This document shows, one piece after another, positions 1 to 12,280 of a stretch of 64,000 nucleotides of DNA. A program made the position numbers and the translations under genes. Where the stretch lies: contig NADL03000451.1 in assembly GCA_002205965.3 (NCBI GenBank), positions 1,798,001 to 1,862,000 of the forward strand, in the 5' to 3' direction. The notes beneath the pieces are model-generated. The model worked only from the letters and a program-made list of their open reading frames with translations. It was not told where the DNA came from and ran no database searches. Each line of letters begins with the position of its first letter. Positions within the stretch are counted from its first letter, which is position 1. Origin of the DNA: Kappaphycus alvarezii (taxonomy: Eukaryota > Rhodophyta > Florideophyceae > Gigartinales > Solieriaceae).

Positions 1-825
1 GTGGAGTCAGCAAATGTTACCTTACATAAATTGGATCAAGCAGAACGGGAGATATGCATACGTGAAGTCCTTTGCTTAAGATGCAGGCAGAAAGGGCACA
101 TTGAAAAACTACCCAAAAGCTCGAAAGAACTGATCGAAGGTCCTCAATCAGCTCTCGGTCACAGAAATCTTATTTTTTCAACAATACCATTTAACTTCCA
201 ATGGACTAGCAAAATTCCCATCGACCCAGGTGGTGAGATCAATTTCCTAGGTGAATTATTCTGCGATGACCATAAGATTGAAACAAGAAGAGCAGAAGAG
301 CTTGCCGACATGGCGAACTGTGTTGACCAAGAGTTGAGAGAAACATCCCGCCCCGTGATCGTGCAAATAAAGAACTACACAGGACCACTGTCTTTCGCCG
401 TGAGCCCTCTCAAAAGATACGATGCAATCCTAGGAAAAGAATGGTGTGGCGCCCATAGAACAATTATCGACTCCGAAAGTAATGAAGTTTCTTTCAAATA
501 CAAGGATGAAAATTATACTATCACTGCCAATGAAATGACAAAGAGTCCCTTCGTTTCTGCAAACTCAGTACTTACTAATTTGGAGAAGAAATGCAGCACT
601 TCTGCATTCCCTGTCAGACCATTAGACCCAACACCGAATGTTTCAGAGTCTTATCCAAAAGATATCCAAAGTGTACTAAAAAGTATGAAGTTTTCCCAGA
701 AAAACTTCCGAAGGGCCTTCCTCCGAAGCGAAAGAACGATTTCAAGATCGAGTTGGAAAGAGATGCCAAGCCTCAGAATAACGGTCTCTGTAGACTTTCA
801 AAAAAGAAATGATGTAGCTTCTTAA
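1..825 (+). pseudogene. Gag-protease remnant of the gypsy element
   Basis: This frame is open from the window edge to 825. Near residues 25-38 it carries a damaged zinc knuckle, CLRCRQKGHIEKL, which has Cys-Cys-His but Leu in place of the last Cys. Around residues 76-90 the stretch PIDPGGEINFLG matches the aspartic-protease active-site region of gypsy elements, where DSGA is usual; here it reads DPGG, so the protease is probably inactive. Further on, YDAILGKEW matches the conserved segment (typically D-L-I-L-G-x-x-W) downstream of the protease core. The true start is outside the window, so the GTG at position 1 is only where the window begins. Confidence 0.7.
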
Positions 826-840
826 ACAACTAGATAATCA

Positions 841-2219
841 GCTGGAAAATGATTTCATAAGACCAGGCAAAAGCCCCTGGGAGCGCCAATATTATTTGTG
901 ACCAAAAAGGATAGCGTTTTGCGGATGTGTGTGGATGACAGAGCACTTAATCGGCTTACTGTAAAAGACAGCTACCCACTGCCGCGCATCGATGATATTT
1001 TTGATCAAATCAAAGGAGCCAGGTACTTCTCTAAAATAGATCTGAGGATGGGTTATCATCAGGTCAGACTGGAGGAATCGTCAATCCTGCTCACAGCTTT
1101 TCGAACCAGATACGACATTTTGAATTTGTCGTACTACCGTTTGGTTTGACCAACGCACCAGCAACCTTTATGAACCTCATGAACGACATATTCAAAGATG
1201 TCCTGGATTTATTCGTCATCGTTTACTTAGATGACATTCCTATATTCAGTAAGACATGAAAAGAGCATCCATAACACATTGATGCAGTACTAGAGATTCT
1301 CAGAAGGAGAATCTGTTCGCTAAATTGTCAAAATGTATCTTCATTGTTAAAAAAATCGAGTACCTTGGACACGTAATCTGTCAAGAAGGAATTACGGTGG
1401 ATCCCAACAAGACAAAGGCAGTCATGAATGGCCCTCACCAAAGAACAAGCAACAGCTTCAGTAATTCTTAGGACTGGTCAACTATTACAGAGGTTCATTA
1501 GAGGCTGCACACCGCTTGCTAAACCACTTACTGAGCTGAGGAAAAACGTTCCATTTCTGTGGAAGGATGCTCAGGACGAATCATTCCAGACCCTCAAGAA
1601 CTTGTTACGCAATGCCCCAGTCCTTAGAACATTTGAGTCTGAACTTCCGATATATGTCACTGCAGACGCCTCTCAATACGCAATTGGAGCTGTATTGGAA
1701 CAGGGGGTGAAAAATCCAAAAGACCAGTTGCCTTCGCGTCTAGAACTTTAAGTGATGCTGAACAAAATTATGCCGCTCATAAAAGGGAGCTTTTGGCCAT
1801 TGTAGAGTGCTTGAAGTGGTGGAGAGCGTCACTACACGGAAACTTTTTCATGGTTCATTCTGACCACTACCCATTAAGATACCTCGAGACCCAGGACAAT
1901 CTTTCGCAGAGACAGGTCAGGTGGCTGGAAAGATTAGCGAGCTTTGATTTCAAAACTATACAAATCTCGGGAAATCAAACATTGTTGGCGATGCCCTCCA
2001 AGACAACCCCAGGATGCACAATCACCTAACCATCGAAACAGAGAATTACTCCAGGAAGTTATAACAAAGACATACCCAGAATCGGACAATATATCAGCAC
2101 TTTCTTTCGAGAGTTCTGAGCTAGAAGAGCTAGCGAAAGATTACAAGCTATATGAAACCCTACAAAACCAACAGAAGGTCCAAAAGCACCTTTCGAAGGA
2201 AAAGGGTTGCTTTTACTAA
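841..2219 (+). pseudogene. Reverse transcriptase and RNase H of the gypsy element, frameshifted
   Basis: RT begins near 898 with [20 protein letters not shown], typical of Ty3/gypsy fingers and palm, followed by [15 protein letters not shown] with the first catalytic Asp. The frame changes near 1110-1140 and continues with [17 protein letters not shown] and the catalytic YLDD box at 1224-1235. After another shift come the connection (PLAKPLTELRK) and RNase H: TADASQYAIGAVL near 1663-1700, and HSDHYPLRYL near 1858-1890. All signature motifs can be found, but at least three frame changes and internal stops mean no intact polyprotein is encoded here. Confidence 0.88.
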
Positions 2220-3529
2220 GACAAGGAAAGATTTGCGTCCAGAAGGAAAATTTAAATCAAGCTATTACATGACTACCATTCTACTCCAAATACTGGACAT
2301 TTGGGAATTTCAAAACTATCAATAGAATATCACCGAAGTTTTACTAAAACCTTCGTACAGATTACTCGATACGTTCGTTCTTTCACTGCCAAAGGACAAA
2401 CATCAAATCAGAAACCGCAGGTCTTTTACAACCTCTTGACCACCGAAAACCAAATGGACTCACATAACGATGGACTTTATTACACCTTCCAAGTCAAGGA
2501 AGGAAACAATGGCATCTTAACTGTCGTTGACAGATTATCAAAGATGATCCGAATTATCCCAACCAAGCCAGAAATAGATGCACCTTCAACTCCCATGCTG
2601 TTCAAGGATCACATCCACAGAAATCACGGAATTCCGACGAAAATCAGTTGTGATAGGGATTCTATTTTTATGAGCAAGTTTCGGAAGAGTCTGTTCATTC
2701 TTCTAGGTACAAAATGTCCCCTTCTTCAGCGTATCACCCATAGACGGATGGCCAATCCGAGATAATTAACAGAAAGATCGAAGAAATGATTCGATCTTTT
2801 GTTAGCTTCGACAAGTCGGATTGGGAAAAATATTTGGTAGACTTCGAAGTTGCTGGCAATTCATCTGTCAATGCAACTACGGCATTCTCTCCTTTCTACC
2901 TCAATTATGGAATTAACCTTAGAACTGTCCCTATAAAAATACCCTCAGCAGAAAACCCTGCTGCAACACAGTTCCTCAGAATATGCAAGAATCACTTCAA
3001 AAAGCCCAAGAACAAATCAAGAAATCAAATGAATCAACGGCGTCGTATGTTAACAAAAGTAGAAGACCTTCTACTTATAAAGTTGGTGATAAAGTATGGT
3101 TATCCACAAAAAACCTAGCTCTAGAAGATGGTGCTGGATCTCGAAACTGAAACCAGAGTTCTGTGGTCCATTTCAAATATATGAGGATGTAAACGGAGTT
3201 ACATACCGTCTAAATCGTTCCCAACTAATGATCGACAGGGGAATACGCAATTCTTTCCATGCTAGTCTCCTTAAGCCGTACTTTGAAGATGAATTCTATC
3301 GCCAAATTCCGCCGCCACACCTATACAGGTTCAAGATGGACATAAAGAATACGAAGTCGAATCAATTCTCAGTCACAAGAAAAATACGGAAAAACAAAAT
3401 ATCTCATTAAATGGAAAGGATATGCAGATCACGAGAACTCATGGCTATCAGAAAATGAACTGAAAAATTGTCAAGATCTGCTATACGAATACAAGAATCG
3501 GGGCGATTCTTCTTCGTAGGGGGGAGTGA
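2220..3529 (+). pseudogene. Integrase and chromodomain of the gypsy element, frameshifted
   Basis: Integrase is recognisable from GILTVVDRLSKMIRIIP (2511-2570) and from HGIPTKISCDRDSIF with the second catalytic Asp (2629-2670). Then a frame-shifted SSAYHPQTDGQSE-like segment leads into INRKIEEMIRSF around 2766-2806. The C-terminal part holds a GPF motif region (KPEFCGPFQIYE, near 3150-3185) and FHASLLKPY (3257-3283). The last 140 bases, read across one frame change, give YLIKWKGYADHENSW, a clear chromodomain. That marks the element as a chromovirus; in known chromoviruses this domain directs integration to particular chromatin. Confidence 0.87.
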
Positions 3530-4022
3530 TGTTGCGATTATGCCCATAAATCACCAAATACCCTGACAGTATCCCTCCGGTAACCTGTACCAAGGATTTA
3601 CACTGTAAGAAGACATCATTGCAACTTGTGCACTGTACTCACGCACCAGTGTAAAAGCATAATATCATACCTCTTTGTACCTAGCCAATGACATGGATCC
3701 ATCATGGCTATCTCGCGTGGTTCTCGAAACATTTCGCACCCACCAATCAGCAACCACTTTATGCCTCCTTGCCAATTGGACCAATGGGACTTTGCCATGA
3801 TGTTTTTGCTGTCTGTTATACTGATGGACCTTCAGAACCTTGTAGTTTGATACCTCTGGGTCGCTTTTTCTAGAATACCTTTGAATTCAGTACCGTTTTA
3901 GTTACAATTTATCTCTGCTGGTGTTGAGTACTTTTTCTATATAAACCCTGGTCTGATGTTCCGGCCTGTTTACCGGAAGCATCAAAACAGTTCAACATCG
4001 ATTAACTTTTGTGCGCTCAACA
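3530..4022 (+). repeat. 3' LTR of the gypsy element
   Basis: The repeat starts TGTTGCG just after the polypurine tract and ends CTCAACA, an imperfect inverted pair, giving about 493 bp. It holds a TATA box near its middle-to-end, as expected for the promoter. Stretches such as CACTGTAAGAAGACATCATT recur with a few changes in the reversed LTR at 51925-52445. The 5' LTR is not in the window, so the boundaries rest on the TG..CA ends and on the second copy. Confidence 0.8.
3938..3945 (+). promoter_or_regulatory. TATA box in the LTR
   Basis: TATATAAA lies 84 bp before the LTR end. The matching block, with TATATAAACC, is also present in the reversed LTR near 52000, so it is conserved between copies. 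A U3/R promoter role is inferred from position. Confidence 0.5.
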
Positions 4023-5959
4023 CCCACAATAAGCGGCTTTGCTGAAATGGATTGAGAAGTCCGCAGAATGGTCTGCTGCCGTAGTGATCATTTTTCTTCT
4101 TTTATTGCGGCAAATCTTCATCCACATACTGAATAAGGGATTCAGACTGTATTTTTTCCTCATTTAAATCAGAGAAAAGGCCTGATCCCAAAAAACGGAA
4201 TTCGTTTATCATCTCGCTCTTCACCTACATCCCTGCGATACAGATTGCATGACACAAGTCCAGGATTGAAAACATCAAAAAATAGTAACATCATCTCAAC
4301 TTGAATATGGTTCTGTTGAAAATAATAAACCATATTGATTTACATATGGATGAAGGAAAATTAACCATTCGACTCAGGATCCTCTTACCAAATTCCCATA
4401 AATCCATGGATGTTTGCGGAATGGTCAGTCCTTGAATATTGTCAATCCTTAGAGCATATTAAAACTGAAAAGAGAAATATCTATACCACCCCAAATTTTG
4501 CTGTATTACTTCCATGCACCGTGCATTAGTCGGGTTTAATTTCAAGGAGCCTCTGTACCTAGTTGTTATACAATGTACCTGTATCCGCTTCCTGGTCTTA
4601 CGCAGGGCTACTCAAATTAAAGAGCACTGTGTACCAGGAAGGAAAATTGTCAAGTGCTACTGAATGGTGTTACTGTACACTATTTGTATGATTTATAGCC
4701 ATCTGAGGACTCCTCAATTGCTGAAGGTAAGTAGTCGCAGCCAATTGAACAGGATCGAACAAGCTACCGGTCCAAATTTCCAGTTCCCAAAATTCATATT
4801 TGACCTTACCATTTCTGTAATGTACCTGCACCGCGAGCAATGTCCGACATTGAATACGGTTCGAAAAATACTATTCTTATTCAACGAATACTCCACTGAT
4901 TTGTACAGTAGTGTCCCTTAAAAACGAAACAATCTCAAATTCGAAAAGGTAATATTACTCCACAAATGCAGCATCACGAACAGCACTTTTTGGAATGCAT
5001 TTGGTTTCAGAGGTGCATTTCGTGATGCCACTACAATTAATCCCGTAACAAAGGGGCTTTGACGGCTAAATTTCGTGCAAGAAGAAATAATTGCGGGATT
5101 CACTATTTGTTCTTGCAAAGGCCTCCAACTCCCTCAACATTCTGAGAATCGCGGCCCTCAATTATCGAGCAACTTGTGCTTGGGCACTGCGTAGGAAAAT
5201 TCTTTCATGTTCTCAGCTGTCCTGTGTGCGACGAGGCACTCTACTTCGGACCGTTCGCAGTGGTTTAGCGTAGTTCGAAGATGTACTGATCAAGAAAGGA
5301 AGCCGTAAGGCCGGCTCCTTGGGAACCACACCTTGGAAACACATAACAATTGGTGCAGAGGCTGTAGATGAAGAGCTATGGGATGAATCAAGGATTAAGA
5401 GACACATACACGCCATACGGCACACGAGAAGCAGTGAGGGTAGCTGTGCCAGTGAACAATTAGTAAATCGACAGAGAAGTGAGAGCTACTAGTGGCTACC
5501 CGTCATTGCATTATCATCATACGAGGACTAATTTTTTCTTGCGCTTACTGTGGCAGTCAAATATTTTTAAGCCCGATTTTTTTAGCGCAAAAAAAAGTTC
5601 TACTGTAAAGTAATTACAGTGTACATCTATCCCCAGTTTCTACCCTTCTCAATGTGATGAAATAGCATCCAACTTTAATTACCCCATCAAAACTTATCTG
5701 ATCAATCACTGGGACATTGTTCAATGGTGCAAATCGTTGGTTGCTGACCCAGAGATTTTGGGTTCATTTCTCGCTGTGTCCTTACCAGAGGCCCGAAAGT
5801 TCCGTTGGGAACTCGACTGGTTGTAAAAAAGCTGCTTTCTCAGTGCTCCATTAGGCATTCACTTGAACATGAGACAGAATACGGTGATATCTAGTAAAGG
5901 GATAAACCAGTACGCGAAAGAAAGAACCTGGCTTCGAAAGCCATATAAAAAAAGTAAAA
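4023..5959. other. AT-rich stretch without a supportable gene
   Basis: The open frames are short and overlap on both strands, and I recognise no domain in them. At 4910-4920 the sequence AGTGTCCCTTA resembles the outer end of the piggyBac terminal repeat seen at 23164 and 8292. It could be the lost left end of the next element, but the inner part of the repeat is absent. The rest looks like old transposon debris. Confidence 0.4.
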
Positions 5960-7421
5960 CTAGTAGGGAGTTATAGAAATAGAATTAAAAAAAATACTTT
6001 TACAATAGAAAGTCACACTAATTCGCTTCAACAATGAATCCTCGTTAAAAGTCCATATGGTGCTTTGCCCGCAAATATTCCATAAAGAAACACTTTTTGT
6101 GCTCGCGCGACAGATATAAACATCACCAAGGCAATTGTTACGGTAAGTAGAGCAAGTAAATTTCGACTTCATTACCTTAAAGACCCGACAGCGACCCTGG
6201 AAAGATCCGTTTGTGTACTCACATTACCTAATTCCTCTTCTGTTCTTCACCGCATTGGAGGTTCCAGTACCTGCAACATGATTCAATGACGTGTCATCAT
6301 CCTCATCTCCCATGCAATTAGATGCTCGAGGAGATATTGAATCAAACTTGTTTGCAATAAGTTCCTCAGCAAGTATTTCAAAAAAATAGACTGTGATAAC
6401 GAGAGTTCTGGACCGGAAAAATTATTTTAAAGTAACCATGAATCAGCTATTATAATCAATTGAATAGAGGAATTGACCCTGAGCGAGAAATCTTCCACTT
6501 TCAATTTTCTCTCAATTACAAGGTTATCTTGCCTGCACCTGTTGTGACGATCAACTTCAGAACAAATTTTATACTGCCTCTCCACAACACTTGGAACCGA
6601 AATCTCGAATTCTACTTTCTTTGCTTTACCCTCCACAGTTCTCCATCCTTCCCTGCAAATTGGGGTCCCTTGATTGGTTTTATGGCAACTGCTCATGAAA
6701 TATATTCGTTCTCTATTCATCCACAAAATATCAATTAAAGATTTATTTGTGTTTCAATTCTTAGAGACCATGAATAAATGATCTCCCAGCTCCGTAAGCT
6801 CCAATAAGGATAGGTATTACATCAGAAACTCCCTGACTGCATTTTTGACAACACCAATACTTCTCGTTCATATCTCATCAACGCTTCTACGATTGACCCC
6901 GATGTAAAATGTAGGTCCACGCATACTACATTACCTTTACTCAGCCACGGTTTAACATGGCGAAGCGTAATGGAGGTAGCGTGACATAATTCTTATGTGA
7001 CGTCACGCCGAGAGCCGCCTGCGTTTTCCATGACACGCTCCATCCTTAACATTATTCCAGACTATCAACGTGCCAAAGCCTTCAGCTAGCAGCCATTTTT
7101 GGGCTTTCTGTCATAAGAAACATAGCGCGGAAGTCCTTTCTTGATCCAGTCCCCGCCAAGACCGTACCACCTGCTGATACCTTCGTCTACGCAGATATGA
7201 GAAGATGGCGTAACATATTGCCTACAGTTATCATTGATAGCCTTCAGAAATTCACTCACCATAGACATTCTTGTGTCATCCAAGGGCCTTTCTTCCCTTT
7301 CAAAGGTGTGGATAAAGAAAATTTTCGGTCTTAGAATATACTTCGATTCATTCTCATTCCAGAGGTGGCTTACAAATGTAAACCATGTCATTAGAATGAG
7401 AATCCCAAAGAACTTCAACAT
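5960..7421 (-). pseudogene. piggyBac transposase, broken into three frames
   Basis: Three minus-strand pieces are recognisable. 7421-7086 carries CVDEGISRWYGLGGDWIKKG followed by a GLPRYVSYDRKP-like segment, the catalytic Asp-Glu block and downstream region of the DDE_Tnp_1_7 family. 6726-6427 carries VDRHNRCRQDNL and LRVNSSIQLIIIADSWLL, the DxHNRxRQ region and following helix. 6172-5960 carries KSKFTCSTYRNNCLGDVYIC, a remnant of the C-terminal cysteine-rich domain. Between 7086 and 6727 no matching frame was found, so sequence is lost or scrambled. A possible N-terminal piece lies at 7973-7758 but has no recognised motif. The protein cannot be functional as it stands. Confidence 0.8.
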
Positions 7422-8242
7422 CTACCATGACGAAACGGGCTGGGTTCCAATGGCATCTTATTGCTCATATGTAATATTACACAAGGAAGGGAGGTGACGG
7501 AGATGGAAAATGCTCATAAAGCACTCAAATGGGGACCAATCTCGAGGAGCACGATCATAGGTAAGATTACTACGAAAGCAGCCAATTATCTTGCAGATAT
7601 TTTGGAAAAATATTCATTAGTAGGTGCGAACACCTCCTGATTGGTCCAAAATCGCTCGAAATCAATTGCAATTTTCATCTGATTTATGCACCCGTGAATC
7701 ATCCGAAATCCCATCTGAGGTGGAAGGAGACGATGGTGACGCATCTAGATCCTGAATTTAGCGTTGATTCAGCAATTGAGCATGTTCGACATCCGCCAAA
7801 ACGTCTTTTGGAAGTAATCTTGCTTTGATGTTGACAATCTTCAGCGTGAAGGTTCTGAGACGGTCACGTATCTTCCGGCTTGCTTGCACCGAATTCCTCC
7901 TTCGCCCAGTTATAATTTCACTATGGACTGCAATGACGGTTCCAGAGACCAATTTGGTCTTCCAAGCCGACATTTACAAGCGCTCATATTCTGCCGCTGA
8001 CGTGACAAGGAAAGCTCGGCAGTGAATTGGATTTACTGGAGTGGTTCGTGGATACATTTTTTGCCAAGAACGGAAAATCGAGCGTTACCGCGTAAGAAAA
8101 AGTTGTCCCTGCGCTGAGCATAGTTGAAATTCTCGAAAAGTTTGTTTTGATCGAGTATCTTCATGTCTTATTTAACACATGGGCCAATAAAAGGCTGCTT
8201 GCAAAGTTTTGTTATTCAAAAAATGTTGTTAAAAAATTGTCA

Positions 8243-8292
8243 TCATATGAGGACAAATGTACTCATATGAAGACAAGGGTCCTATAGACACT
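8243..8292 (-). repeat. Right terminal inverted repeat of piggyBac copy A
   Basis: On the minus strand this begins AGTGTCTATAGGAC and contains TTCATATGAGTACATTTGTC. The ends of piggyBac copy B at 23164 and 24866 begin AGTGTCCA and carry the same ACTCATRTGAGT palindrome. The match orients copy A with its 5' end here. Confidence 0.6.
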
Positions 8293-9244
8293 AGTGTTGG
8301 GCGTAGGCCTGAGATGAGAGGGGTTGGAAACGTTTCGACTGTTTATTAGCACCGTTTTAGCATACATAGGGCGGTAGGGACCACTACTTTGCTTGTGGTG
8401 TGAACGATAGTATTTTCGGCAGGATTTGACGTACTGTACCTCAAGGTAGAGGAAGGGTCATATTGTGCTATTGGTTAGGGTGTAAAGTGGAAAGGATAGT
8501 TTTTCTAATGAGGCCGAGTACTATGGGGCCAGGACTCTATCATGGGCCGTTAACTAAGGTGTCCAGAAATTACAGAAAATCGGGGCGGAGCCTGAATAAG
8601 GTAAAGTGAGATTCTTTAGATTTTCTGTGCATACTGGAGCGAAATCGCAAACAGACTTCACCAGGATGGTTAGGTTCGGTTCTGTGTGAGTATTACGATG
8701 ATGATGGATGCAATGGAGGCGAGTGGTTTTTTTACTGTTTGTTCTCCAAGCTGCTATTTGCGTTAGATAAAAATGGTAATAAGAACATAGAAAAGGTATT
8801 GTTGGGATCTGAGAATGCCTTCACTGCATGTTTTAAATATTCTTAAGGAGCGATCACGGAGGAATATGCAGTGGATATGAGAATTTGTGCAAGACTGGGA
8901 AAGGTGAGACTCTGGAAATGTTGAGAATACATAGAATCATGTAAAGGAATGTGACGTGTTCTAACAATATTGCTATGTCACCTGATCAAAGAAGGGGATG
9001 GAGTTAGAGAGAGTTCGAGAATCAAAGTTGAATTTACTATTGGAAATGGACTGGGTGTTTCAGTAACAGGTCGAGGTAGGTGGGAGGGAAAATATTCGCA
9101 GACTGATGGCAAGTAATTGTGCAGTTGCACTTGGTAACTTGGGCGCCACCAATGAGTTTACTAATCCATAGTGTTAGTTCTATAATGGAACGGATATTGC
9201 CGATGTCAGTTGCGGTTGAATTGAATTCGCACCACTTGATTGCA
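8293..9244. other. Intergenic stretch, nothing recognised
   Basis: No open frame with a recognisable domain, no RNA gene and no clear repeat. The base composition is moderately AT-rich like the surrounding transposon debris. Confidence 0.4.
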
Positions 9245-11059
9245 TCAATAAAGTATGCTCAGCATTATGATGAATTCCGCTTCGAGCGATAGAATTTGAA
9301 GCATTTGGAAAATATAGTTCGTTTTTGAAAGTAAGTTACTTGCAGCGTTGCTCCGCCCACGGGGAAGTTCCGAATTGCTGTTGGCAGATCTTGACATAGC
9401 CTCCTCAGCTTTCGATTCAAAGGATTTTTGCAACGCAAGCAGCTTTTTCATCTTTTTCAACTGACCCTCAACCGACTGCTCAACATAAACATGTGTCTTC
9501 TCCGCCATGCATTGAAACAATTTCGAGTTCAATTGCCAGAAAGGGAGCCGCCGGGCTGACGCAGGACGCATGTTTCCTCCTTTTAAAGTATGTATTCTGC
9601 TTTCTGAACTGAACGTCCTCTGTAGCGGTTTCTGTCGGCGTGACCGATAGTTTACGCCGCGTGAACTCTATTAGCCAATTTATGGCCCTTATTTTGAATA
9701 AATCTTGCGATATATGAGCCGATGAAGTTGTCCACCACATAATCGGGCTTCGAGCTCTAAACTTCTATTTTGTCTCACTTTCCGCTTTAGATGTACTGTT
9801 CCCGGAGCTGTCCTTGATGTTGCCTTGCTTTATCCACAGGGAATGTAACAATTAGCCCATAAGTTGCATTATCTGGTCGTCTGTTGCTATGGATATCTGC
9901 TCGTGCACGCCACTGCAAGTGACGGACGTGGACCGTCCGGTTAGTTCCTAGCCATATAGTCGGATCCTGTAGTGGACATCTTAGAAACCATTTGATGTCA
10001 AATTTTTCATTTCAAGCTGAAGATCGCTGTGCTGAATTCCAATTTGCTTCCAGCCACTGCCTTCTGGATACCTCCCTAGCTGCCTCCGAAAGGCACCCAT
10101 GTGGTATGTCTCACCTTTCAGGGTCCCACGGGTATCCAGAAGACCAGCCTTGATATAAAAATCAGTTAGCAAGGTAACTTTAACCTGCTTTCTCCCTGGT
10201 AAGGGACCCTCATTTCTATTTTTAAGTGCGGTTAGAATTTCATTCCGTTTCTGCTCTGTCGGTTTAATACAAGAGAGGAAGCCTAATCAAAATTGCCTCG
10301 AGAGTTATGGTGTCTCCAAAAATCTCCGACGCCAGCGAAGTATCCAAGTCGAAGACCCGAAGGTTTGCTAGATGTGCCTTAAAATTTGCGTGCATTCTGT
10401 GCACTGGATTCAGAAGAGCCTTGCTTATGATTGGTTCCACGAATCATGTATGCCGCTTTTGATTGCCTTGAACATTGGTCGCTTGATACAATCGCTCTAA
10501 GTCATGATTCGTAACAAGCCTCAAAAGGGCGAACCACAAGTTAATGTATTCGTCAAAAAGCTTACCGTTTGATTCGAAGCGCACAACAGAAAGGTTTTTA
10601 TAGTCCTGTCACGCTTTACATGGGAGGTATCTGAATGGGACCTAAAATTTGTTGGTAAAGGCTCAGGCTCAGAGTGTTCTGCTTCAATCATCTAATTATA
10701 GCATTCATCATGCGAACATACAACTCTTGCCATGTGAAGAACCCGAATATTTCACGTTATTCATTCTGTCTGGTGCAGGACCGTTGCGGGGAAGTTAACT
10801 GTGCGTTTCCAGGTGAAGAATCGTTCTCTGTGACATAAGTAGGATTGCCAACATTGGCATTTTTTTCTTGCATCAAGTTCAGGGTTTTCGCCCTGAACCT
10901 CTTTAGTCTCCTATTTTTGACCATATTTGAGAAATTTTCCAGCTCAATTGCCTAATAGATTAAAGTTCTCCAAAATAAGCCATTAAGATATCTGCGATAT
11001 GGGCTTGGTCCTGTGAGGAAACTGCGCGCCATGTCCTTGCTCTAGTTCCTCTATGACGT
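9245..11059 (-). other. Decayed minus-strand coding remnants of unknown family
   Basis: Short minus-strand frames (9571-9245, 9740-9480, 10172-9981) and the untracked stretch 10560-10300 read like protein, for example SVVRFESNGKLFDEYINLWF near 10590-10535 and VHRMHANFKAHLANLRVFDL around 10410-10350. They lie downstream of the hAT-like block on the same strand and may be the rest of that element. I do not recognise the domain. Stops and frame changes are frequent. Confidence 0.3.
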
Positions 11060-12280
11060 TCTCTTCTGACCCAGAATTGTCCTTCATTATGCTACTAACC
11101 TCCTAAAGTCCTCCGTACTCATTCATAAACTTATCTACCAATCTGACATAGTAGGAAGAGTAACACGTGTCATATCCTTTAGACAAGCTCGCGAAGAAGA
11201 ATGTATTTGTTGATGCCCTGTCTGAACCCATGATTCGAAGCAATACTCTAACCATAGGCGCCCCATTTATTTACTCAGAGCCAGCGAAAATTACAGTTCC
11301 TCGGTAGTTGTGAAGGGAATTTTTCAACGTTTGCATAACATCACGCCGCATATTTTCGTATTATTCATCAATAATACTTCCAGGAATTACATTTACCAGT
11401 GACATCTTGTAGCCAAGGCTAATGTAGCTGGGTAATTTCTGAGCGCTCTCGTATAGTGCTGTCGACTGCCACAGACTGAGAATGGAAGGCTCTATTCAAC
11501 AAAAAGTTCAAACAGTAGTTTTGTTGCAATTTTTCTCCTCCTCTGAACACTCACAGATAGAATTTTGCAATTATAATTTGCCTCCAGCAAGAATGAATTT
11601 TGGTGGGTTGTTAATGCGTCTTTTATATTCTTCCAAAATATTCAAAAGCTATTCAGAGTAGTGATTTGTTTCCGTGGCCAATTTTTGCCCCCAGAAAAGC
11701 TCAAAGAAAGAATGAAAGTCCGAAATAGAGGTATCTTATCTTTTACACGAGTTATTGCATAAAATCCTATTCAAAATTTGAAACTGATGTCCAAGTAAAG
11801 AATGAAATTGAGAACTCTGTTCGTTTCTCGCTTACCCTTAATCTTTTCGTTGCGAAAAAGAAAAAAACCTCCAGCAACTTATGCGGTACTTTCATATTCA
11901 TTACCCGCATAGCCATAGGTTCTTTTTTTTCGCTGTTTAATTGTCCATTCCGTACCCTTTCTAATATCAGCAACTGGCTGCGCATTATCGGCAGCCCGGT
12001 CAAGAGTTCCAATTTCGATTGAATGTCTCCTATGTTGCTGAGGGGTTATTTCATCATCAAATTCTAGAAGGTTTGGTAGGGCTCCATTAGACGCAAATGG
12101 TGTTGCTGATGTAGATGCGGTGCTAAATTTTGTGGAAAAACCGATGGACACTGCTTGGACAGCGTCCAGGATTTCATGTTTGGGGCATTGCTTCATCCCT
12201 CCCCTCTTCAGCCAACAATCTCTCCAATAGTTTCTATAGTCGGAAGATCTTTCTATCCAAATCATCCGGTAATAAATCAA
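11060..12280 (-). pseudogene. hAT-type (DUF659-like) transposase remnant
   Basis: Read on the minus strand across frame changes, about 11470-11085 gives YRGTVIFAGSE, then INGAPMVRVLLRIMGSDR, FFFASLSKGYDTCYSSYYVR and FMNEYGG followed by a SSIMKDN segment. This follows the order of the DUF659 catalytic region found in many hAT transposases (GT.I.DGW, P..N.L, the Y..D/E helix, then V.DN). The DGW triplet is damaged. Upstream, 12280-11879 is an open 133-residue frame that would be the linker after a BED finger, though I cannot see the finger itself. The family assignment is by pattern only and is moderate at best. Confidence 0.4.

Larger units (their letters stand above)
1..4022 (+). mobile_element. 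Ty3/gypsy chromovirus LTR retrotransposon, 5' end outside window
   Basis: The order gag/protease, reverse transcriptase, RNase H, integrase, chromodomain, polypurine tract and LTR is that of a chromovirus. The 5' LTR and start of gag lie left of the window. The element is broken by several frame changes but the domains follow one another without large gaps. A G-rich polypurine tract (about 3518-3527) directly precedes the LTR. A related LTR lies reversed at 51925-52445, so the family is repeated in this genome. Confidence 0.93.
5960..8292 (-). mobile_element. piggyBac-like DNA transposon, decayed
   Basis: Transposase fragments on the minus strand run from about 7973 down to 5960, with a terminal repeat at the right (5') end, 8243-8292. 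That repeat matches the ends of the second piggyBac copy at 23164-24866. The left end was not identified, so the left coordinate marks the last coding remnant rather than a true terminus. Confidence 0.7.

Noticed and set aside
5700-5830. Possible second tRNA (GGGTTCATTTC motif)
   Set aside because: No acceptor, D or anticodon stems can be formed around it.
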